The position numbers and the translations under genes are program-made. This document shows positions 6,979 through 15,429 of a stretch of DNA of 64,000 nucleotides, piece by piece. The stretch spans positions 62,001 to 126,000 of the forward strand of contig DATEDI010000014.1 of NCBI GenBank assembly GCA_035281745.1, written 5' to 3'. Position 1 is the stretch's first letter; every line of letters starts with the position of its first letter. The DNA comes from 66-474 sp035281745. GTDB taxonomy: Bacteria; Pseudomonadota; Gammaproteobacteria; Xanthomonadales; Rhodanobacteraceae. The notes under the pieces are model-generated. The model did not search any database. It had not been told where the DNA came from and worked only from the letters and a program-made list of their open reading frames with translations.

Positions 6979-9389
6979 ACGCGCACGAACACGCACATTG
7001 CCACGCGCATGCAGCGCACGACGAGAATGCCGCGGCGCAGGCAACCGATCCCGTGTGCGGCATGCAGGTCGCGACGACTTCGCCGCGCCACGTGGATCAA
7101 GACGGTACACGCTACTGGTTCTGCAGCGAGGGCTGTCGCGACAAGTTCCGGGCCGATCCGGACAAGTATCCGGCGAAGGCCGGATCGCCGCACGCCGCGC
7201 ATGGCCATGCTCATCACGATCATGACCACGTGCAGGCGGCGCCGCGGGAAACGCCCGCCGGCACCATCTATACCTGCCCGATGCATCCGGAAGTGCGGCA
7301 GATCGGGCCGGGCCATTGTCCGAAGTGCGGCATGGCGCTGGAACCGGAATTGCCGAGTGCCGACGAGGACGATGACGGCGAGCTGCATGCACTCACGCGC
7401 CGCTTCTGGACGCTGGTTGCGTTGACGATTCCGGTGTTCGCGCTGGCGATGGGGCCACACCTGTTCGGCTGGCGATTGCCATCGCCCTGGAACATCGCCG
7501 CCGACTGGGTCGAGGCGGTGCTGGCGACGGTCGTAGTGCTGTGGGGTGGCGCATCGTTCTTCGCGCGTGGCTGGCGATCGCTCAAACCCTGGTCGCCCAA
7601 CATGTACACGCTGATCGCGCTGGGCACCGGCGTGGCGTGGCTGTACAGCGCGGTCGCGTTCCTGCTGCCCGATGTGTTTCCGGTGAGTTTCCGGGACATG
7701 CACGGCCGCGTCGGTGTGTATTTCGAATCGGCTGCGGTTATCGTCACGCTGGTGACGCTGGGCGACTGGTTGGAACTGCGCGCGCGCCGGCGCACCGGTT
7801 CCGCGCTGCGGGCGTTGCTGGACCTCGCGCCCAAAACCGCGCGCCGCATCGCCGCGGATGGCGGCGAAACCGACGTGCCGCTGGATGCAGTCCAGGCCGG
7901 CGACACGTTGCGCGTGCGGCCGGGCGAAAAGGTGCCGGTAGACGGCGTGGTCATTGATGGCACCAGCCATGTCGACGAATCGATGCTGACCGGCGAATCG
8001 ATGCCGGTCGCGAAAGTCGCAAACGATCGCATCACCGGCGGCACCGTCAATCAGGATGGCGCGCTGACCATGCGCGCCGAAAAGGTCGGTGTCGACACCA
8101 TGCTGGCGCGGATTGTTGCGCTGGTCGCGCAGGCGCAGCGCAGCAAGGCCCCGCTGCAGCGCGTCGCCGATCGCGTGGCCGCATGGTTCGTGCCGGCGGT
8201 GGTCGCGGTGGCAGTGCTGGCATTCATCGCGTGGGCCGCGATCGGTCCGGAACCGAAGGCGGCGCACGCGCTGATCGCGGCGGTGTCGGTGCTGATCATC
8301 GCCTGTCCGTGCGCGTTGGGCCTCGCGACGCCGATTTCGATCATGGTCGCGAGCGGGCGCGGCGCGCACATGGGCGTGCTGTTCCGCGATGCCACCGCCA
8401 TCGAAACCCTGCGCAACGCGGACGTGCTGCTGGTCGACAAGACCGGCACGTTGACCGAGGGCAAACCTTCACTGCGCAGCGTGGAAACATTCGGTGGGGT
8501 TGGCGAACAACGAGTGCTGGCACTGGCCGCGGCGTTGGAACGCCCGAGCGAACATCCGCTGGCGCGGGCGATCGTGGCGGCCGCCGAAGCGCGCGGCATT
8601 GCGATCCCCGATGTCGAGGATTTCAAGACCTTGACCGGCCGCGGTGTCAGCGGACGCGCGGATGGCCACGACGTGGTGATCGGCAACGCCAGGTTGCTGG
8701 ACGAAGCTGGCGTGCACGCCGAAGCAGCCATTCGCGGGAAGGCCGATGCCTTGCGCGGTGACGGTGCGACCGTGATGTTGATGGCCGTCGACGGCGAGAT
8801 GATCGCGCTGCTGGCGATCGCCGACCGCATCAAGGACGACACGCCGGTCGCGCTCGCCGCGCTGCGCGAGGACGGCATGCGCATCGTGATGTTGACCGGT
8901 GACAACGCCACCACGGCAAAGGCCGTCGCGAAAAAGCTGGGTATCGAGGAAGTGCACGCGGACGTGTCGCCCGCGGACAAGGGCGAGGTGGTTGCGACGT
9001 TGAAGCGGGAAGGGCGCACGGTCGCGATGGCCGGCGACGGCATCAACGACGCGCCGGCGTTGGCGGCGTCGGACATCGGCATCGCGATGGGTGCGGGCGC
9101 CGACGTGGCGCTGGAAAGCGCGCCCGTCACGCTGGTGCACGGCGATCTTTCCGGCATTGCGCGGGCGCGGGCGTTGTCGCGCGCCACGGTGCGCAACATC
9201 CACCAGAACCTGTTCTTCGCGTTCGTCTACAACGCCATCGGCGTGCCGATCGCGGCCGGTGTGCTGTATCCGGCGTTCGGGATCGTGCTGTCGCCGATGA
9301 TCGCGGCGCTGGCGATGAGCCTGTCGTCGGTGTCGGTGGTGTCCAACGCGTTGCGCCTGCGTGCGGCAGGTTTGGAACCCCACCCGTGA
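6975..9389 (+). CDS. copA: Copper-translocating P1B-type ATPase
   Basis: 804-residue inner-membrane metal efflux ATPase. The order is: His-rich leader (residues 4-15), YHS domain starting DPVCGM (25-68), a second His-rich linker (73-85), a heavy-metal-binding segment YTCPMHPEV...GHCPKCGM (99-119), then the P1B core with the TM metal site C444-P-C446, phosphorylation site D488-KTGT, SEHPLA and GDGINDAPA. CPC in the sixth helix marks Cu(I)-type pumps. The usual N-terminal GMTCxxC HMA domain is absent and replaced by YHS plus the CPMHPE module. It overlaps the regulator by 4 bp and is followed by a terminator. Confidence 0.94.
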   Translation: MNAHEHAHCHAHAAHDENAAAQATDPVCGMQVATTSPRHVDQDGTRYWFCSEGCRDKFRADPDKYPAKAGSPHAAHGHAHHDHDHVQAAPRETPAGTIYTCPMHPEVRQIGPGHCPKCGMALEPELPSADEDDDGELHALTRRFWTLVALTIPVFALAMGPHLFGWRLPSPWNIAADWVEAVLATVVVLWGGASFFARGWRSLKPWSPNMYTLIALGTGVAWLYSAVAFLLPDVFPVSFRDMHGRVGVYFESAAVIVTLVTLGDWLELRARRRTGSALRALLDLAPKTARRIAADGGETDVPLDAVQAGDTLRVRPGEKVPVDGVVIDGTSHVDESMLTGESMPVAKVANDRITGGTVNQDGALTMRAEKVGVDTMLARIVALVAQAQRSKAPLQRVADRVAAWFVPAVVAVAVLAFIAWAAIGPEPKAAHALIAAVSVLIIACPCALGLATPISIMVASGRGAHMGVLFRDATAIETLRNADVLLVDKTGTLTEGKPSLRSVETFGGVGEQRVLALAAALERPSEHPLARAIVAAAEARGIAIPDVEDFKTLTGRGVSGRADGHDVVIGNARLLDEAGVHAEAAIRGKADALRGDGATVMLMAVDGEMIALLAIADRIKDDTPVALAALREDGMRIVMLTGDNATTAKAVAKKLGIEEVHADVSPADKGEVVATLKREGRTVAMAGDGINDAPALAASDIGIAMGAGADVALESAPVTLVHGDLSGIARARALSRATVRNIHQNLFFAFVYNAIGVPIAAGVLYPAFGIVLSPMIAALAMSLSSVSVVSNALRLRAAGLEPHP

Positions 9390-9408
9390 CGGACGATCCA
9401 CGTGAAAT

Positions 9409-9444
9409 AACAAAGCCGCGCGGATCGCTCCGCGCGGCTTTGTT
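9409..9444. terminator. Hairpin terminator between copA and the convergent unknown gene
   Basis: AACAAAGCCGCGCGGA (9409-9424) pairs perfectly with TCCGCGCGGCTTTGTT (9429-9444) around TCGC. It lies between converging genes and can serve both strands. Confidence 0.85.
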
Positions 9445-9467
9445 CGATCCGCTGATCCGGCGCCGGA

Positions 9468-10247
9468 TCAGCGCGCGAACAGCGGCTTGTTGAGACGCGC
9501 GATCAGGCGCTCGCGGCGTGATGTGCGCGGAGCATCGTCATCTTCCGCCTTCGGTGCGGCTTCCAGCCGCCCGCCGGCGAAACTGCCGTTCATGTAATCG
9601 ACCACTTCTTCGTAGGTCATGCCCGACGCGGCCACGATTTCATCGAGGGTGGCGTAGTCCTTCACCATTTCCTTGGCGAGCCGGAAATGCTTCGGGTATT
9701 CGCGTTCGGTTTCTGGCCAGCGCGACAGCTTGTAACGCTCGCTGCGGATCAACTTGCGGCCCAGGATGCCGGGCGTCGCGATGAAACCGGCGTACCAGCG
9801 CAGGCGGCCCAGCGGTTGTGCGGGGTTGGCGGCGCGCGCGGCGTTGAGCGCCTCGGAGTAGATCGGTGTCCAGGCGCTGGCCGGCTGCTGCAACAGCGCG
9901 GCAAGCGGCTTCAAGGCGGTCGCTTCGAAGTGGTAGACGTCCTTTTGAGGATCGACCACGAGCTCGGCGCCGTCGGGTCCGACCAGTTTGCGCGGGCTGG
10001 AGAACGTGCCCTGCACGAGTGCGAGTGCCAAGGCTTCGGCCGCGTTCACCGGGCCGACCTCGACGACTTCCGCAGCCTCGACTTGCACCGGTTCCGGCGT
10101 CTCGATGATCTCGGACGGGATGTCTTCGACCTGCAGGTCTCCGGCGTGCGCGCCGGCAAGCCACGCCTCGAGACCGACGGCGGTAGTGCGCGGCGCGGCG
10201 GAAACCGCGGATTCCAAATCGAATGTCATTTCTTGGTCACCTTGCAT
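9468..10247 (-). CDS. Uncharacterised protein, 259 aa
   Basis: I do not recognise this protein. It has no signal peptide or membrane segment. The first ~60 residues are acidic and low in complexity; the middle has an RWYAGF-containing helical region with YKLSRWPETEREYPKHFRLAKEM; a helix-turn-like segment DYATLDEIVAASGMTYEEVVDYMNG near residue 200 resembles a small DNA- or protein-binding helix pair; the end is basic. Codon use matches the neighbours. The start at 10247 has GGAGGG nine bases upstream; ATG 10229 is a workable alternative. It converges on copA and stands alone as a transcript. Confidence 0.75.
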   Translation of the reverse strand: MQGDQEMTFDLESAVSAAPRTTAVGLEAWLAGAHAGDLQVEDIPSEIIETPEPVQVEAAEVVEVGPVNAAEALALALVQGTFSSPRKLVGPDGAELVVDPQKDVYHFEATALKPLAALLQQPASAWTPIYSEALNAARAANPAQPLGRLRWYAGFIATPGILGRKLIRSERYKLSRWPETEREYPKHFRLAKEMVKDYATLDEIVAASGMTYEEVVDYMNGSFAGGRLEAAPKAEDDDAPRTSRRERLIARLNKPLFAR

Positions 10248-10410
10248 GTCGGCGTTCCCTCCGAATCCAACACGAACCTGATCGGCGCGGATCGAACTGC
10301 CTCTGCGCAGACCGCTGCAATGCGCGTGCCAGTTTACGCAGCAGAACCCGCCACGACGCGTGCCGCGACGTAAACATTGGTTACACCGTGCGTGACGATT
10401 GGGCGGCTGT

Positions 10411-10617
10411 CGTGAGAAGTCAGGCCGGGGAAGGCTGTTTCGGAATTCACCGGGCCGAACCGGTCATGTTGGCGGGAACGTTGGCGCTGCAGCGATCAGG
10501 GACGATCGCAAGGCTGTGGTGGAAAGTCAGGGCATGGATGCCCGTTCTGGCGCTCGTGACCTCAAAACGGCTCGGATCGTCAGCCGATCTGTCGAGGCAG
10601 CGATCATGGACGATCGC
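10411..10617 (+). repeat. Two tandem ~107-bp units of a dispersed structured repeat
   Basis: This fills most of the 375-bp gap between the 259-aa gene and the ABC transporter. GCAGCGATCAGGGACGATCG occurs at 10489 and GCAGCGATCATGGACGATCG at 10597, 108 bp apart; a second motif, AAGTCAGG, occurs at 10417 and 10524. Between them the core GGGCAT-GG-ATGCCC can fold. A third copy lies at 18311-18437. No convincing ORF or promoter is seen here. Confidence 0.75.
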
Positions 10618-10622
10618 ACCAG

Positions 10623-12542
10623 TCAAGCCTCCACGGGCTGCCTGGCCTGCAGCGCCCACAGTGCGGCATAGCGGCCGCCGAGCGCGAGTAGTTCGGCATG
10701 GCTGCCGGACTCGACCACGCGGCCACGATCCAGTACCAGGATGCGGTCGGCTTCCACGATGGTCGAAAGCCGGTGCGCGACCATCAGGGTGGTGCGCCCG
10801 CGCGCGATCTCGGAAAGTTCGGTCTGGATGATCTTTTCGGTGCGGGTGTCGAGCGCGCTGGTGGCTTCATCGAACACCAGGATGCACGGGTTCTTCAGCA
10901 ACGCGCGTGCGATCGCAACCCGCTGCTTCTCGCCGCCCGAGAGCTTCAGGCCGCGTTCGCCGACGGTGGTTTCGTAGCCTTGCGGCAACGACAGCACGAA
11001 GTCGTGGATGTGCGCGGCGCGCGCGGCGGCTTCCACTTCCTCGCGAGTGGCGTCGGTACGCCCGTACGCAATGTTGTAGTAGATGGTGTCGTTGAAGAGT
11101 ACCGTGTCCTGCGGCACGATCCCGATCGCCGCGCGGAGGGATTCCTGCGTGACGTCGCGGATATCTTGGCCGTCGATCGTGATGCGGCCGCCGCTGACAT
11201 CGTAGAAGCGGAACAGCAACCGCGACAGGGTCGATTTGCCCGCGCCGGTTTCGCCGACCACCGCCAGCGTCGTGCCGGGCGGAATCGTGAAATCGATGTC
11301 GTCGAGGATCGCGCGATCGGGGTTGTAGCGGAACGACACGTGCTCGAAGCGGACCTCGCCACCGCGCGCCACCAGCGACTTCGCGTCGGGCACGTCCTGC
11401 ACCTCGGCGTGCTCGTCCAGCAGGCCGAACATGTGTTCCATGTCGATCACGCCCTGCTTGATCTGCCGCCAGGTGAAGCCGAGCATGTTGAGCGGGATCG
11501 CCAACTGCAGCAACCAGCCGTTCACCATCACGATGTCGCCGACCGACAAGGTGTGCGCGACCACGCCTTCCGCTGCCATCACCATCAGCAGGGTCACGCC
11601 GATCGCGATCACCAGCGCCTGCGCGCCATTCAATACAGCCAGCGAACTCTCGGTCTTTACCGCCGCGTCTTCGTAGCGGCACAGGTCGGCGTCGTAGCGG
11701 CGCGCCTCGAATTCCTCGTTGCCGAAATACTTCACCGTCTCGTAGTTGAGCAGGCTGTCGATCGCGCGCGCATTGGCCAGGCTCTCGACCTCATTCATCA
11801 CGCGCACGCCGGCGGTGCGCCATTCGGTGATCCAGATCGTCACGATGATGTAGGCCACCATCGTGACCAGCGTGACGGCGGCATAACGCCAATCCAGTTG
11901 CCGCAGCATGAAGGCGATCACCACCACGATTTCGAAGATCGTCGGGATGATGTTGAACACCACCCAGCCCAGCAGGTTGTACACACCGCGCGTGCCACGC
12001 GAGATGTCGCGGCCGACGCCACCGGTGTGGCGATCCAGATGGAAGCGCAGCGACAGCCGGTGCAGGTGCCGGAACGCGTCCAGCCCCGACGCGCGCATCG
12101 CGCGCTGACTGACGCGTTCGAACACGGTGTCGCGAAGCTGCCCGAACAAGGCGCCGATCAGGCGCAGCAGGCCGTACAAGGCGATCAGGGCAATCGGCAC
12201 GGTCAGCGCGGCGATGCGCGGATCCAGATGGTCGACGATGCCCTTGAACGCGAGGGGCACGTAAACCGTCGCCATTTTGGCGATCACCAGAAGTGTCGCG
12301 GCCACCGCCATGCGCGCCGGAAAGCCGCGGATGTACGGCCACAGCATCGCCAGCACCCGCAGCGTGCCACTGCCCGAAGGAGCTTTTGCAGGCGTTGCCA
12401 CTTGCGCGGCAGGTGTTTCCGAGGTGGTCGCGCCCGCATGCTCGTTGCGCGGTGCTGCGGTCGCGTGCGGCGTCACCGCCGGTTTCGGCTTGGCCGGGTC
12501 GGCATCGGGCGGCTGCTGTTCGGGGTGTTGCGGGTCGGCCAT
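10623..12542 (-). CDS. Atm1/HMT1-like ABC exporter (fused permease and ATPase)
   Basis: 639-residue half-transporter. A ~60-residue Pro/Ala-rich cytoplasmic leader is followed by a six-helix exporter domain (about 65-355) and an ABC domain (about 390-630) with Walker A GETGAGKST, signature LSGGEKQRVAIARA and Walker B ILVFDEATSALD. The loop sequence SLLNYETVKYFGNEEFE is characteristic of the Atm1/ABCB7/HMT1 class, which exports glutathione-linked sulfur or metal complexes. It works as a homodimer in the inner membrane. It is divergent from gltX with 80 bp between starts. The exact substrate is unknown. Confidence 0.9.
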   Translation of the reverse strand: MADPQHPEQQPPDADPAKPKPAVTPHATAAPRNEHAGATTSETPAAQVATPAKAPSGSGTLRVLAMLWPYIRGFPARMAVAATLLVIAKMATVYVPLAFKGIVDHLDPRIAALTVPIALIALYGLLRLIGALFGQLRDTVFERVSQRAMRASGLDAFRHLHRLSLRFHLDRHTGGVGRDISRGTRGVYNLLGWVVFNIIPTIFEIVVVIAFMLRQLDWRYAAVTLVTMVAYIIVTIWITEWRTAGVRVMNEVESLANARAIDSLLNYETVKYFGNEEFEARRYDADLCRYEDAAVKTESSLAVLNGAQALVIAIGVTLLMVMAAEGVVAHTLSVGDIVMVNGWLLQLAIPLNMLGFTWRQIKQGVIDMEHMFGLLDEHAEVQDVPDAKSLVARGGEVRFEHVSFRYNPDRAILDDIDFTIPPGTTLAVVGETGAGKSTLSRLLFRFYDVSGGRITIDGQDIRDVTQESLRAAIGIVPQDTVLFNDTIYYNIAYGRTDATREEVEAAARAAHIHDFVLSLPQGYETTVGERGLKLSGGEKQRVAIARALLKNPCILVFDEATSALDTRTEKIIQTELSEIARGRTTLMVAHRLSTIVEADRILVLDRGRVVESGSHAELLALGGRYAALWALQARQPVEA

Positions 12543-12622
12543 CCGCGAATCATGGGGGCGCCGCGGCCGGGCTTCCAGCCCGATCCGCTAAACTTCCGCG
12601 TTCCCACAATGCTTGTTTGCCG

Positions 12623-14023
12623 ATGACCTTCCGCACCCGCTTCGCCCCCAGCCCAACCGGTTTCCTGCACATCGGCGGCGCCCGCACCGCGCTGTACTGC
12701 TGGCTGGAGACGCGCCACCGCGGTGGGCAATTCATCCTGCGCATCGAGGATACCGATCGCGAGCGCTCCACCGACGCGGCGGTGCAGGCGATCCTGGACG
12801 GCATGCACTGGCTGGGGCTCGACCCCGACGAGGGCCCGTTCTACCAGACGCAGCGGATGCAGCGTTACCGCGAAGTCGCGCAGCAGTTGCACGATGCGGG
12901 CAGGGCGTATTGGGCGTATGAATCGAAGGAAGAACTCGATGCAATGCGCGCCGCGATGAAGGAACGCGGCGAGAAGCCGCGCTACGACGGCCGCGCGCGC
13001 GACGCCAACCTTCCGTATCGCGATGATCCGAACCGCGTGCTGCGTTTCCGGAATCCGCAGTCGGGCAGCGTGGTCTTCGACGACAAGATCAAAGGGCGCG
13101 TCGAATGGGCCAACGCCGAACTCGACGACTTCGTGATGCTGCGTTCGGATGGTTTTCCGACCTACAACTTCGCGGTGGTGGTGGACGATCTCGACATGAA
13201 GATCACCGAGGTGATCCGCGGCGACGACCACGTCAACAACACGCCGCGCCAGATCAACCTTTACGAGGCGCTGGGCGCGCCCGTCCCGACGTTCGCGCAC
13301 TTGCCGATGATCCTGGGTCCGGACGGCCAGAAACTTTCCAAGCGCCATGGCGCGGTGGGCGTGATGCAATATCGCGAAGATGGTTACCTGCCGCATGCGC
13401 TGCTGAATTACCTGGTGCGGCTCGGTTGGTCGCACGGCGACCAGGAAATCTTCTCGATCAAGGAAATGGTCGACCTGTTCGACATCGCCAACGTCAACCA
13501 CTCCGCGGCGCGCTTCGACTTCGCCAAGCTGGGCTGGCTCAACCAGCACTATCTGAAGGAAGGCGATCCGCGCGAACTCGGCAGGGAACTGGCGTGGCAT
13601 CTCGAGCGGCTCGGGCTGGATGTGTCCAATGGGCCCGATCCCGCGGAAGTCGTGATCGTTTTGCGCGAGCGCGTGCAGACCCTGAAGGCGATGGCCGAAC
13701 AGGCACGCATCTGGTATGCGCCGATCGAGGCGTGGGACGACAAGGCGGTCAAGAAGCATTTGCAGGCGGAAGGCGCCGCCGATGCGTTGCGTGCCATGCA
13801 AGCGAAGCTCACCGCATTGGCGACCTGGAAACCGGCGGACATCCACGCGCTGGTCGCCGAAGTCGCCGCCGAACGCGGCATCGGCATGGGCAAGGTCGCG
13901 CAGCCATTGCGCGTCGCGATGACCGGTACCGCGGTGTCGCCGTCGATCGAGGACACGGTGTATCTCGCCGGGCGCGATGTCGCGTTGCGCCGCATCGACG
14001 ACGCGATCACGCGGGCAAGCTGA
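12623..14023 (+). CDS. gltX: Glutamyl-tRNA synthetase
   Basis: 466-residue class I synthetase charging tRNA-Glu. The N-terminus MTFRTRFAPSPTGFLHIGGA contains the HIGH-type motif (H16-IGG) and KLSKRHG near residues 237-243 is the KMSKS-type loop. The anticodon-binding domain fills the C-terminal third. The length is normal for proteobacteria. The frame is open further upstream, but the family start is ATG 12623. It is divergent from the ABC exporter. Confidence 0.98.
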   Translation: MTFRTRFAPSPTGFLHIGGARTALYCWLETRHRGGQFILRIEDTDRERSTDAAVQAILDGMHWLGLDPDEGPFYQTQRMQRYREVAQQLHDAGRAYWAYESKEELDAMRAAMKERGEKPRYDGRARDANLPYRDDPNRVLRFRNPQSGSVVFDDKIKGRVEWANAELDDFVMLRSDGFPTYNFAVVVDDLDMKITEVIRGDDHVNNTPRQINLYEALGAPVPTFAHLPMILGPDGQKLSKRHGAVGVMQYREDGYLPHALLNYLVRLGWSHGDQEIFSIKEMVDLFDIANVNHSAARFDFAKLGWLNQHYLKEGDPRELGRELAWHLERLGLDVSNGPDPAEVVIVLRERVQTLKAMAEQARIWYAPIEAWDDKAVKKHLQAEGAADALRAMQAKLTALATWKPADIHALVAEVAAERGIGMGKVAQPLRVAMTGTAVSPSIEDTVYLAGRDVALRRIDDAITRAS

Positions 14024-14467
14024 GCGCATCGCGGCCAATCCGCACGACCTCGTTGTACCGTGATGGCATCGAGGATCAGCGTTTGGCCCCGTCGATCGCG
14101 ACCAGGCCGGCCATTCGGTTCCGGGCTTGCCTGGGACTGCGCTGCAATCCGTGCCGGATGATGCCGCCGGTACCTTTGCGCATCCACAGCGCGTACAGCC
14201 CACGGTAGGAGCTTTGCATCATCTGGGGTAGGCGCGCGGGCGGGTGTGCGAGTGTCTCTGGTTTTCGCTAGCCGAGTCGAATGGTGCGAGACAGGCCATC
14301 GTCGCCCGCGGCAAGAAGCTGCTTGGGGGCACAGTTTGGCCGTCGTGCCGCCGGCCATTACAGTACCCTTGCTTCCGCAAGTCGAGCGGCACATTCCTGT
14401 CACTGGTTGGGGATACGCGTTCCGAGGCGCTGCAGCCTGCCGGAATTTCATCGCGCGCGGTTTGGCC
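14024..14467. other. 444-bp intergenic stretch with nothing recognised
   Basis: Between gltX and a small membrane-protein gene. I see no convincing gene on either strand, no tRNA and no strong terminator. The open frames on the minus strand have no start context and no protein-like composition. It probably contains the promoter of the gene at 14468. Confidence 0.5.
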
Positions 14468-14773
14468 ATGAACGAGTTGCTGCACAAACTTCTGCAAGGC
14501 GTCGACCCGAATGCGCCCGGGGCATTCGGGAAGTTGCTGCACAACATGCTGGCGCTGGTGCCGTGGTGGCCACTGATCTGGTTCACGATTGCGTGCGCGG
14601 TGTTCGGCGCGGTGCTCGGTTGGTGGCGGGGCAGGATCGTGCTCGCCGTCGCGCTCGGTCTGGTGGTAGGGCCGATCGCGTGGGCGGCATTGTGGGCGTT
14701 GCCGCCGGGACGTTACGGCCCGGCGAGGCGAAGGCTGGATCGGCGGCGGGCATTGAATCGCGAACTGGCGTGA
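14468..14773 (+). CDS. Small membrane protein, 101 aa
   Basis: Uncharacterised. Two hydrophobic segments are clear: about residues 29-48 (LVPWWPLIWFTIACAVFGAV) and 56-76 (IVLAVALGLVVGPIAWAALW), followed by a basic cytoplasmic tail (RYGPARRRLDRRRALNRELA). It may sit in the inner membrane with both ends inside. The start MNELLHKLLQGVDPN is the only ATG that leaves a sensible N-terminus. It precedes zur by 90 bp; whether they share a role is unknown. Confidence 0.65.
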   Translation: MNELLHKLLQGVDPNAPGAFGKLLHNMLALVPWWPLIWFTIACAVFGAVLGWWRGRIVLAVALGLVVGPIAWAALWALPPGRYGPARRRLDRRRALNRELA

Positions 14774-14863
14774 TCGCACGCGGGAATCACGCTTGCAAAT
14801 GCACGCATTCGACCCGAAATAGCTTCAGCCCGTGCCTTTCCGCGCGAGCGCTAGAATGCAGCC

Positions 14864-15343
14864 ATGGTCACCGCACCCAAAGCCGCGCACCACCATCACC
14901 ACCACGACGCCGCCGCCATCGTGCGCGAGGTGGCGCACGAGTGCGATGCGCGTGGCCTGCGCCTGACGCCACTGCGGCGCGAGGTGCTGGAACTGGTCGC
15001 CAAGGCACGCAGGCCGGTCAAGGCGTACGATCTACTGGAATCGTTGCGCGACCGCCACGCCGGTGCGGCGCCTCCGACCGTTTATCGTGCACTCGACTTC
15101 CTGCTGGAGAACGGCTTCATCCACAAGCTGGAATCGATCAACGCCTTCGTGTTCTGCCAGCATCCGGCCGAAGCGCACCAAGTGCCGTTCCTGATTTGCG
15201 ATGTATGCGAGAGTGCCACTGAAGTCTGCGATGAGGGCGCGATCGCGCAGTTGATCGAACGGCAAGCGCGCGACTTCGGTTTTCGCGCCAAGGCGCAGAC
15301 ACTGGAAGTGCATGGCGTCTGCAGGCGGTGTGGTCCGGCCTGA
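14864..15343 (+). CDS. zur: Zur, zinc-responsive Fur-family repressor
   Basis: 159-residue metalloregulator. A His-run (residues 10-15) leads into the winged-helix region GLRLTPLRREVLELV with the recognition segment PTVYRALDFLLENGFIHKL. The metal-binding half has CQHPAEAHQ, C-DVC (LICDVCESATEVC) and a C-terminal VCRRCG pair, the four-cysteine structural zinc site. Zinc-loaded Zur represses uptake genes. A perfect Zur box lies 66 bp downstream, before a TonB receptor, which strongly supports Zur rather than Fur. A TAGAAT at 14852 may be its -10 box. Confidence 0.92.
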   Translation: MVTAPKAAHHHHHHDAAAIVREVAHECDARGLRLTPLRREVLELVAKARRPVKAYDLLESLRDRHAGAAPPTVYRALDFLLENGFIHKLESINAFVFCQHPAEAHQVPFLICDVCESATEVCDEGAIAQLIERQARDFGFRAKAQTLEVHGVCRRCGPA

Positions 15344-15409
15344 GCGGCCTCCACGTTTCCGTGTTCCGGGCGCGCACTTTTGCGTACGGCTATTGCAGAT
15401 CGCGCATGA

Positions 15410-15428
15410 AATGTTATAACATAACATT
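15410..15428. promoter_or_regulatory. Zur box
   Basis: AATGTTAT-AAC-ATAACATT is a perfect 8-bp inverted repeat with a 3-bp spacer. It contains the GTTATnnnATAAC pattern of proteobacterial Zur operators. It ends one base before the ATG of the TonB receptor gene, so bound Zur would block transcription start or ribosome access. Confidence 0.88.
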
Positions 15429-15429
15429 C

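Noticed and set aside
6690..8369. Minus-strand open frame opposite copA
   Set aside because: Antisense to the YHS/CPC/DKTGT frame; low-complexity Arg/His composition.
10698..12626. Long plus-strand open frame opposite the ABC exporter
   Set aside because: The minus-strand frame carries all ABC motifs; the plus-strand frame is His/Arg/Val-rich with no fold and is a mirror artefact.
12473..14203. Minus-strand open frame opposite gltX
   Set aside because: Antisense to a clear gltX; no homology-like features and no start context.
14219..14779. Minus-strand frame across the small membrane protein
   Set aside because: Pro/Arg-rich and without start signals; the plus-strand frame has clear membrane segments.
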